Part shown: positions 1 through 6,824 of the stretch, one piece after another
Layout of the letters: each line of letters opens with the position of its first letter
Position numbering within the stretch: position 1 is the stretch's first letter
Source of the DNA: DATGIQ01 sp035295665
GTDB taxonomy: Bacteria; Planctomycetota; Planctomycetia; Gemmatales; Gemmataceae
Direction of reading: 5' to 3'
Length of the DNA stretch: 29,123 nucleotides
Assembly (NCBI GenBank): GCA_035295665.1
Contig: DATGIQ010000124.1
Location: 1-29,123 of the forward strand
The notes under the pieces: generated by a model
Databases searched by the model: none
Told to the model about the DNA's origin: nothing
The model's input: the letters and a program-made list of their open reading frames with translations, nothing else
Position numbers and translations under genes: made by a program

Positions 1-489
1 GATCTTCTTATTCATTTCTCGCCCGCCTCTCGTCTTCTCCTCTACCCTTCGCCGGTTCTTCACATCTGCTTCCCCGTACGCTCCCTGGCTTCTCATGGAA
101 TTCTAATCAAGCCAGGGTATTCTCGGACTTGGCGCACATTCGGTTGAGGATAGAATGGAAATGCTCCCCTGAGTTCGGTTCGCCGGGGGCCACGATGGCG
201 AAGGATTCTCAACAACCTCAGGAGAATCGATCCAGTCCGTCCAAAACCCTGCCCGGCCCATCTTTCCCATGAGTTCGACCGTCTAAGTATGTGGCCGTGG
301 TGACTCCTGGTGTGGTCGGGCAGGACCACCATGCTGTGGTTTACGCGCGGTGCCCAGACCGAAGATCGGTCGCAAACCGCGAGGCGCGGGTCCTCTCCCT
401 CTGTCGCGAGTCGGAGCCGCCGGGCCAATCTCTGGCCGACCAACCTCTGGGCAGATCGTCGAGATCGGTCCGAGGAACAGGAGGGAGGC
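1..489. other. gene-free left edge with a hairpin
   Basis: I find no convincing complete gene in this stretch; the open frames here lack family-like sequence. The first 70 bases are pyrimidine-rich on the + strand. On the - strand an ATG at 15-13, preceded by purine-rich sequence, opens a frame (M-N-K-K-I) that runs off the window. It could be the start of a gene reading leftward, but five codons cannot show this. A 9-bp inverted repeat lies at 83-117 (listed separately). The ribosome binding site for the downstream glycosyltransferase is at about 481-488. Confidence 0.5.
83..117. repeat. 9-bp inverted repeat, possible hairpin
   Basis: CCCTGGCTT at 83-91 is perfectly repeated in inverse as AAGCCAGGG at 109-117, with a 17-base loop. 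No clear T-run follows on either strand, so a factor-independent terminator is not well supported. It may be a 5' regulatory structure for one of the flanking transcripts. Confidence 0.4.
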
Positions 490-1494
490 ATGAGCGACGA
501 CTTGGTCACAGCTATTATTCCTACGTTCAACTACGGTCGCTTCGTGACCCAAGCCGTGGATAGTGCGCTGGCCCAGTCTTACCGGAACCTTGAAATCATG
601 GTCGTGGACGACGGCAGCGACGATGATACCCGCGAGCAACTGGCACCATACGGCGAACGCATCCGCTATCTCTACCAGAAAAATCAGAGTGTCGCAGCTG
701 CCCGCAATACCGGCATCCGCGCCGCCACTGGCAATCTGATTGCTTTCCTGGACGCCGACGATATCTGGCATCCGCAGAAGATCGAGCTTCAGATGCGCTG
801 CCTGGCCAATCATCCCGAGGCGGGCATCGTGGCAGTGGACCGGCTTCCCGAAGGCGCCGTCAGCTGGCCTATGCTCAATGGATCAACCCACTTGAAAGCA
901 CGTTCGATCACCGTAGACGAGCTGGTTCTCCGGCCGCTGTTCGCTCCAAGCGGAGTTCTGGTGCGCAAGCAGTGCTTCGAGGTGGCCGGCTACTTTGATC
1001 CCGAGTTCCGCAACGCAGAAGACTACGACATGTGGATCCGGATCGCTTCCCACTTCCCCATCGTAAAACTAGAGATTCCGCTGTGGTGGTATCGCGTCCA
1101 CGGATCGAACAAGTCGCATATTCCGGCGCGTCAAGAGGCGGCGGCACTGAAAGTGTTGGACAAGACCTTTGCCAAGAGCAGTCCCCTGCGGAACCGGTTC
1201 CTCCTTCGGCAAAAGGCCTACAGCTACGCGGCCTACGCTGCCGCCCAGAATTTTACCTCCGTGGGGAGAGAGCTTCCCGCATCGATGCGGATCCTTCGCT
1301 CCGTACTGCTTTGGCCATTGCCGTATCGGCGCCAGGAGGTAGCGACTTCGCTGGCCCGTCCGAAGAAACTGCTCATCGCGCTGCTGCGCATGCTGCGCCT
1401 CATGCCCCGAGCCGCTCCGCGGATCAGTGCCAATCCTCCCAACCTGCCTCAGCCCTCGCCGCACCGGGAAGCGGTTCAGAAAAGCACCATGTGA
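490..1494 (+). CDS. family 2 glycosyltransferase (GT-A fold)
   Basis: Predicted sugar transferase of 334 residues that moves a nucleotide-activated sugar onto a polysaccharide, lipid or protein acceptor at the cytoplasmic side. The N-terminal GT-A signature is clear: PTFNYGRFV at residues 11-19, the nucleotide-binding VVDDGSDDDT at 38-47, the metal-binding D-A-D-D at 88-91, and the acceptor-side E-D pair at 177-178 (NAEDYDMW). The C-terminal ~70 residues are basic and proline-rich with no obvious membrane helix. The ATG at 490 was chosen because GGAGGGAGG lies just upstream and the GT2 fold begins at residue 6; the frame stays open 180 bases further upstream but that part is low-complexity and unlike the family. 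The stop codon overlaps a GTG (GTGA) that opens the SBBP-like fragment. Acceptor and donor cannot be told from sequence. Confidence 0.9.
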   Translation: MSDDLVTAIIPTFNYGRFVTQAVDSALAQSYRNLEIMVVDDGSDDDTREQLAPYGERIRYLYQKNQSVAAARNTGIRAATGNLIAFLDADDIWHPQKIELQMRCLANHPEAGIVAVDRLPEGAVSWPMLNGSTHLKARSITVDELVLRPLFAPSGVLVRKQCFEVAGYFDPEFRNAEDYDMWIRIASHFPIVKLEIPLWWYRVHGSNKSHIPARQEAAALKVLDKTFAKSSPLRNRFLLRQKAYSYAAYAAAQNFTSVGRELPASMRILRSVLLWPLPYRRQEVATSLARPKKLLIALLRMLRLMPRAAPRISANPPNLPQPSPHREAVQKSTM

Positions 1495-1850
1495 GCTGGT
1501 CCCTCACCGAGGCGACGGGTGTGCGCACCGCCGACTGGATTGGCCGCGGCATCCAGGTCGACGATCCTGGCAACGCCTACATGGCTACGGTCATCGATAA
1601 TGGCGGCGGCGGGAACATGGCCTTGTTTGAAGTGGGTCCGACCGGCGGGACGGGATTGGATCGCCAGGGCAATGCCTTCGGCGCCAAGGATGACCAGAAC
1701 CGTGGCCTGGTGCTGGATACGACCAACGGGGTTGTATACATGGTCGGGTTCACCAATTCGCCGGCTCTCAACTTAACCGCGAGTAGCATTCAACCCGCAT
1801 ACGGAGGCGATCCCTACGACGGCGTGATCATCCAGGATCGGCTGGTGTAG
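1491..1850 (+). pseudogene. truncated SBBP-type beta-propeller fragment
   Basis: A 119-residue reading frame opens at a GTG inside the stop region of the glycosyltransferase. It contains blade-like sequence of the SBBP repeat family: GIQVDDPGNAYM near the start, then a second unit with GLVLDTTNGVVYMVGFTNS followed by IQPAYGGDPYDGVIIQ. SBBP proteins are normally exported, with many blades and a signal peptide. Here there is no signal sequence, only about two blades, and the frame stops inside the 3' end of the convergent MFS gene (23-base overlap). I read it as the remnant of a larger secreted propeller gene cut at both ends. The alternative is a short translated protein coupled to the glycosyltransferase by the GTGA overlap. 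No clear ribosome binding site of its own is visible. Confidence 0.6.
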
Positions 1851-3600
1851 GCGGGGTCACGGTTATTTGCCGCGGACGTCGGCCACGCAGCAGTGAAGCG
1901 ACAGCTGCGATGGCGCACATCGCGGCAGAAACGGCAAACGCCCACCGCAAGCCGGTCATGAATGGTTCGGCGATCAACTGTGGAAAGAATTCTTGGCCAA
2001 GCAGCTTGGCCCGGGCGTGGTGCGGGATCTGGGAAAGCATGTCCTTGGGCACGAGCGAACCCATTGGGTTGTATCCCAGGAATGCCGCAAACAAGGCCGC
2101 CGTGGGCGGGACGTGCGCCACCTGTGTAGCCGCGGCCGCGGGCAGTCCTTCCCGTTCGAGGCCGCCGGCCAAGACAGGAGGCAACTGCCGGGCGAGGGCA
2201 ACGATGACAATGCTGAAGAACAGTCCGATGCTCAGTAGCATCGCCGCATTCTGGAAGGTGGCGCGCATCCCCGAGCCGGCGCCACGGTGCTCGGTTGGCA
2301 GACTGTTCATGATCGCGCTGGTATTGGGGGCTGCGAACATCCCCTGCCCAACACCCAGCACCACCAACCAGCCAGCGAACCAGACATACGTAAAATTGGC
2401 CGGCAACGTCATCATCCCGGCAAAGCCGGCCACGTTCAGTAGCATTCCCCCGGTCGTCAACCCCCGCGAACCAAGGCGGTCGGACAGCCAGCCACAAACG
2501 GGCCCGGCCACCGCGAAGCCGACCAGCATCGGAATCATGTAGATCGCTGCCCACAACGGTGTCTCCTCGTAGGAGTAGCCGTGCAGCGGTAGCCAGATGC
2601 CTTGCAACCAAATGATGAGCATGAACTGCAACCCGCCCCGGGCCAGTGAAGCCAGGAAATTGCTTGCGTTGGCCGCCGTGAACATGCGGATGCGGAACAG
2701 CTCCAGCCGAAACATCGGTTGGGAGACGCGGTGCTCCACGGCGACAAAGGTAGCTAGCAGAGCCAAGCCCAACACCACTCCGCCGATCACGGTGGGATTG
2801 GTCCACCCCATCGGTTCCGCTCCGTAGGGCTGAATCCCGTAGGTGATCGCCAGGAGAAGGATCGTGAGCCCCACGGCGAACAGAACATTGCCCACCCAGT
2901 CGATCTGTGGATGTTGCGCCGGCCGAGCGGTTTCGCGCAGCTTCCTATATGCCCACACGGTGCCGAACGCTCCGACAGGCACGCTAATCAGAAACACCAG
3001 CCGCCAATGGATCGTCGCCAAGACGCCGCCAAGGATCATGCCGGCGAGCGAGCCGACGATGGCCGCAACCTGGTTGAACCCCATTGCCATGCCCCGCTCG
3101 TTCGACGGGAACGCGTCCGTCAAGATGGCGGCACTGTTGGCGAAGAGGAAACTGGCACCCAGGCCTTGCACGATGCGGTAGAGGATCAACTGGAGCGCCG
3201 CGGTGTTCCCGGAAGCCGGCGTGAGGGTCAAGAGGAGGCTGCCCAGCGTGAACACCGCGAAGCCCAAATTGTACAGGCGCACCCGGCCATACAAATCGGA
3301 AATGCGCCCGCACGTGACCAGCAGGCTCGCTGTCACCACCATGTAGCCGAGGAAGAGCCAAAGAAAATAATTCGTTTCTGCCGGCGCCAAGGGATCGACA
3401 CCGATACCCTGAAAAATTGCCGGCATGGCGATCAAGACAATGCTGGTGTTGGCGAAGGCCATGAATACGCCGAGCGTTGTGTTCGACAGCGCGATCCATT
3501 TGTAATCGAGCTGGGGTCGGGCCACCGTGGTTGAGCGGACACGCGCACCGGCAATCGACGGGCGCCAGTAGCTCGGCGCCGGGTTGCGGGGAGGATTCAC
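1828..3600 (-). CDS. MFS drug:H+ antiporter-like exporter, DHA2 (EmrB/QacA) type
   Basis: Inner-membrane major facilitator protein of 590 residues with about 14 hydrophobic segments, the size and layout of the DHA2 multidrug-efflux family. Seen in sequence: helix 1 at about residues 34-62 ending in the ALP-like IAMPAIF, motif A GRISDLYGRVRLY at about 98-110, and a second motif-A-like WLSDRLGSRG in the C-terminal half. The helix-1 motif, usually L-D-x-T-I-V, reads A-N-T-S-I-V here, so the acidic residue typical of many proton-driven members is missing. The start is the GTG at 3600, preceded by AGGAGG with an 8-base spacer; the frame is open another 82 codons upstream but that part is not membrane-protein-like. 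It lies 255 bases downstream of the tandem propeller genes on the same strand. Substrate unknown. Confidence 0.88.
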   Translation of the reverse strand: MNPPRNPAPSYWRPSIAGARVRSTTVARPQLDYKWIALSNTTLGVFMAFANTSIVLIAMPAIFQGIGVDPLAPAETNYFLWLFLGYMVVTASLLVTCGRISDLYGRVRLYNLGFAVFTLGSLLLTLTPASGNTAALQLILYRIVQGLGASFLFANSAAILTDAFPSNERGMAMGFNQVAAIVGSLAGMILGGVLATIHWRLVFLISVPVGAFGTVWAYRKLRETARPAQHPQIDWVGNVLFAVGLTILLLAITYGIQPYGAEPMGWTNPTVIGGVVLGLALLATFVAVEHRVSQPMFRLELFRIRMFTAANASNFLASLARGGLQFMLIIWLQGIWLPLHGYSYEETPLWAAIYMIPMLVGFAVAGPVCGWLSDRLGSRGLTTGGMLLNVAGFAGMMTLPANFTYVWFAGWLVVLGVGQGMFAAPNTSAIMNSLPTEHRGAGSGMRATFQNAAMLLSIGLFFSIVIVALARQLPPVLAGGLEREGLPAAAATQVAHVPPTAALFAAFLGYNPMGSLVPKDMLSQIPHHARAKLLGQEFFPQLIAEPFMTGLRWAFAVSAAMCAIAAVASLLRGRRPRQITVTPPTPADPG

Positions 3601-3855
3601 GGGACATCCCTCCTGGGCGGCTTGGGTGCCGCTGGGCACACAGTGAACATCCGCTTCTTGACGTGGTGGTACATGGTAAGCTCTTCCGAAGAAAGAAAAG
3701 CCCAACGCGGGGAAACCCGACCCCTGAATCAGCGCGCGGGAGCGCCTCGAGGAGAGAGAAAACTCTGCAAACGCGATGCCGCCGGTGGGAATGGCGTGCG
3801 GAAGGTGGATGCTGGGGGAAATCTGCTTGCCGCCTGCGACAAACAAGAGGGGAGT

Positions 3856-6810
3856 TTATATTTCGGCGAAATACTCATCGGAACCAATGAGGATCGCGCT
3901 TACCGTTTCATCGGGTACACCGCGCTGGAGCAAATTCGTGAACGTATCGAGGCCACTCGGATCGGGCGACCGATGCAGGAAGTTCGCGTACAAGACCTCT
4001 GTCTCGAGTTGATCCGATTCCAGACTGGCGAGAATGGCCGCGGCGACCGCCGACCGAGAAGTTCCACCAGCCAACGCTTGTCCCCAGCTTTGCGCTCCAC
4101 TGGAGTCGATCGGGCGGTGGAGAGTGAGCGGGTAGATCGCCTGTAAGAAGCCCGTGTTGCTTCCGCCTGCGATCTTCAGGTACTCGTCCGAGCCGAGAAG
4201 GAAGGCCCCCACTTGCTCTGCCGTTCCGCCCTGGTTCAAGAAATTGGTATAGGTGGCATTCCCTGAGTCATCGGGCGATCGTCCCAGAATCCGGCGATAG
4301 AGGTCGGTCACCACCAGCTTGTGATACTCATCGCTGCTTTCAATCTGCTGCACGATTTGCATCCGGGAAACCCCGCTTTCCAATAGGCCGGAATAATGGG
4401 CCAGGCCCGCGGAATCGACGGGGCGCTGGAGCAAATCCGGAAAGACCTGCGCGACGAAAAGCTGGTTCGGCGTTAAGCTGGAAATGCCCGAAAGGAAGTA
4501 ACGGGCTACCGTGAAAGAAGTGTGCCCGGCAATCGTGGTCGTGCCAACGATGAGGATCCTGCCATCGGACTGAAGGGCGAAATCCGCGTTCGCAAAATCA
4601 GGCACGACGGTGGCGGAGCTTCCCAAGCGTACGTCCAGTGTCCCGTTGGATTTGAGCACCATCTCTCCCGATAGGATGCCGCGCGCCGGCGTGAACACAT
4701 TTCCTCCGAGAATGATCCTGCCGTCGGGGGCGATGGCAACGCGGCCTTGGGCAAAAATCGGCAGGGTCCGACCGTTAATGCCAAAGAATTCGTCGAGGCT
4801 GCCATCCGGATTAAAACGGGCCGCGGGGGAACCGATCACGATTTTGCCGTCCGGCTGCACAGCAATCCCCGGAGTTTGCGCCCCGGGAGAGATCGTCACC
4901 ATCCCGGTGGTACCGAAGCTCGTATCCAGGCTGCCGTCCGAGTTGTAGCGCACCAACAGAGGCGGATTCGCGGAGTTCGAGTCTTGATGGCCGAGGACGA
5001 TGATCTTGCCACGGCCCTGGAGCGCGACACTTCCAATTGTGAAATCAACGGAAACCACCCCGTTGGTGCCAAAGGCGGTATCCGGACTGCCGTCGGGGTT
5101 GAGCCGTTCGATCTTCGATGTTCCGACGACGACGATCTTGCCATCGGGCTGAAGCGTAAGATTGACGGCACCAAGGGAAGTCAGATCTGCTTGAAACGTA
5201 GCATCGGCGTTGCCATCAGTCTCGTAGCGCTTGAGATGATTCCCAACCAGGACCAGAAATTTGCCATCGGACTGGACAACCAGTGCGCTTGGGGCGGCGG
5301 AGAATAGACCGTTGGCGATCTCGGCATCGGCGAATTGTCCCGCATCTCCGAAGCTCGCGTCCAGCGTTCCGTCGCTGTTGTAGCGTGCCACGGCCAAGCT
5401 GGTCGGGAAGCTGCCGGCGACCAGGATCTTGCCATCCGGTTGGATAGCCACTCGGCTGGCCGTGGCATTCACACTGCCTGTAAAGCCCCCGGTAATCTCT
5501 TTGCCGCCGGTGCCGAAGGCGCTGTCCGGGCTACCGTCGGGATTGAAGCGGGCCAAGGCAAACTGGGTCAACGAAGAGCCGTACGAAGTTCCTATTGCCA
5601 CGATCTTACCGTCAGGCGCCACGGCAAGCGCGAGCGGATTATACCCTGCCAGAACGCCCACGTCCGCCGAAGCTTTCCCCTGCGTGCCGAAGGTCATGTC
5701 CGCACTGCCGTCCGGGTTCAAGCGTAGCACCGTCAGTGCTTCCGATGGCGCTTGCAAAACGGTAAGGAGGTCGATCTTGCCATCCGCCTGGATCACGAAG
5801 GGGCCGAATTGAGAAACGGGTTGATTCAGGGCCGAAGTTGAAAAGCCACTGTCAATCGTGCCGTCCGGATTCAAGCGGACGAGCATGGTAAAGCTTTCGT
5901 AGGGCACGCCGGTCTGAGTGTAGGTTGCGAGGGTCAGGATTTTGCCATCGGGCTGGACGCCAACGCGGCTGAAGCGGTAGGCCGAGCCCACGCCAAGCAG
6001 CCCATCGAGGCTGCCATCTGCGTTGTAGCGAATGACCGCAGCGCCGCCGGCGACCACAATCTTGCGATCGGGTTGAAGCGCGACATTGCCTGCCTGTAGG
6101 TTTGCGGTAATCGCCTTGCCAGCTGCGCCAAACGTCGGATCGAGACTGCCGTCCGAAGTGTAACGGACAACCGCCACATTGCCCGTCGCGGCATTGCCGG
6201 CCACGACGATCTTGCCATCGCTCTGAACGACTACGCCCGTGGCCGAGGAAATTCCGCTGCCGATATCCGTATGAACCACGCCGCCCTTGCCGAAGGCCGA
6301 ATCCAGGCTGCCGTCGGCGTTATAGCGAACGACGGCAAACGTGCTGGAACCTTGGATGGCAGGGTTGCTGGGATCGGCGCCTACGAGGATGATTTTCCCA
6401 TCCTGCTGGAGCGTCAGGTCGGTTGGGCCGTTCGAGGCTGCGAAAAACGTGTTCGTGACTCTGCCGCCGGTACCAAAGCTTGCATCCGGACTGCCATCCG
6501 TGTTGTAGCGGCCCAAGAGGGACCGGAATGTCCCGGTATCACCTGCCGAGCCGGCGACGAGAATCTTGCCATCGGGCTGAATGATGGTTGCCTTGGCGAC
6601 CGCCGCGATCATCTGTCCGACGAAATCGGTCAATACCTTGCCACCCACGCCGAACGTCGGATCTAGATCTCCCGCGTTAAGGAGGGTCCGGGGTTCCAAT
6701 GCTTCTAAGTTCAGCCGGGGTGCGCAGAACCGCGCGGTCCTCCGAACTGCCGCTGAACGATCCAAATGCCCAAAGCAGCGCCCTACCCTCACATACCAAA
6801 ATCCAAACAT
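3856..6810 (-). CDS. delta-60 repeat beta-propeller protein with DUF4214 tail (copy A)
   Basis: A 984-residue predicted cell-surface or secreted protein. The N-terminus has a LEPR-XLL-type planctomycete element (LEALEPRTLL, about residues 35-44), followed directly by 14 delta-60 repeats (DUF5122-like). Each repeat has a D-G-S-x-D-x-x-F-G turn, a QPDGKI(V/L)VAG strand and an A-R-Y-N-x-DGS junction, spaced about 41-61 residues. Unit 10 is degenerate at the F-G turn. The last ~205 residues form four DUF4214-like helical units, each with an L-x-R-x-x-D-x-x-G motif and ending in SDEY. ATG 6810 is supported by GAGGTG four bases upstream. It begins 14 bases after the stop of its paralogue, so the two are probably co-transcribed. 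Role is inferred to be structural or adhesive; no enzymatic motif is visible. Confidence 0.88.
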   Translation of the reverse strand: MFGFWYVRVGRCFGHLDRSAAVRRTARFCAPRLNLEALEPRTLLNAGDLDPTFGVGGKVLTDFVGQMIAAVAKATIIQPDGKILVAGSAGDTGTFRSLLGRYNTDGSPDASFGTGGRVTNTFFAASNGPTDLTLQQDGKIILVGADPSNPAIQGSSTFAVVRYNADGSLDSAFGKGGVVHTDIGSGISSATGVVVQSDGKIVVAGNAATGNVAVVRYTSDGSLDPTFGAAGKAITANLQAGNVALQPDRKIVVAGGAAVIRYNADGSLDGLLGVGSAYRFSRVGVQPDGKILTLATYTQTGVPYESFTMLVRLNPDGTIDSGFSTSALNQPVSQFGPFVIQADGKIDLLTVLQAPSEALTVLRLNPDGSADMTFGTQGKASADVGVLAGYNPLALAVAPDGKIVAIGTSYGSSLTQFALARFNPDGSPDSAFGTGGKEITGGFTGSVNATASRVAIQPDGKILVAGSFPTSLAVARYNSDGTLDASFGDAGQFADAEIANGLFSAAPSALVVQSDGKFLVLVGNHLKRYETDGNADATFQADLTSLGAVNLTLQPDGKIVVVGTSKIERLNPDGSPDTAFGTNGVVSVDFTIGSVALQGRGKIIVLGHQDSNSANPPLLVRYNSDGSLDTSFGTTGMVTISPGAQTPGIAVQPDGKIVIGSPAARFNPDGSLDEFFGINGRTLPIFAQGRVAIAPDGRIILGGNVFTPARGILSGEMVLKSNGTLDVRLGSSATVVPDFANADFALQSDGRILIVGTTTIAGHTSFTVARYFLSGISSLTPNQLFVAQVFPDLLQRPVDSAGLAHYSGLLESGVSRMQIVQQIESSDEYHKLVVTDLYRRILGRSPDDSGNATYTNFLNQGGTAEQVGAFLLGSDEYLKIAGGSNTGFLQAIYPLTLHRPIDSSGAQSWGQALAGGTSRSAVAAAILASLESDQLETEVLYANFLHRSPDPSGLDTFTNLLQRGVPDETVSAILIGSDEYFAEI

Positions 6811-6824
6811 GATTCACCTCAACT

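Noticed and set aside
2911..3534. 207-codon + strand frame with charged repeats
   Set aside because: It is antisense to the MFS gene; the membrane-protein pattern on the - strand is decisive.
3601..3855. Terminator for the propeller operon (short GGG/CCC stem with T-rich tract near 3690-3715 on the - strand)
   Set aside because: The stem is only about 4 bp; too weak to call.
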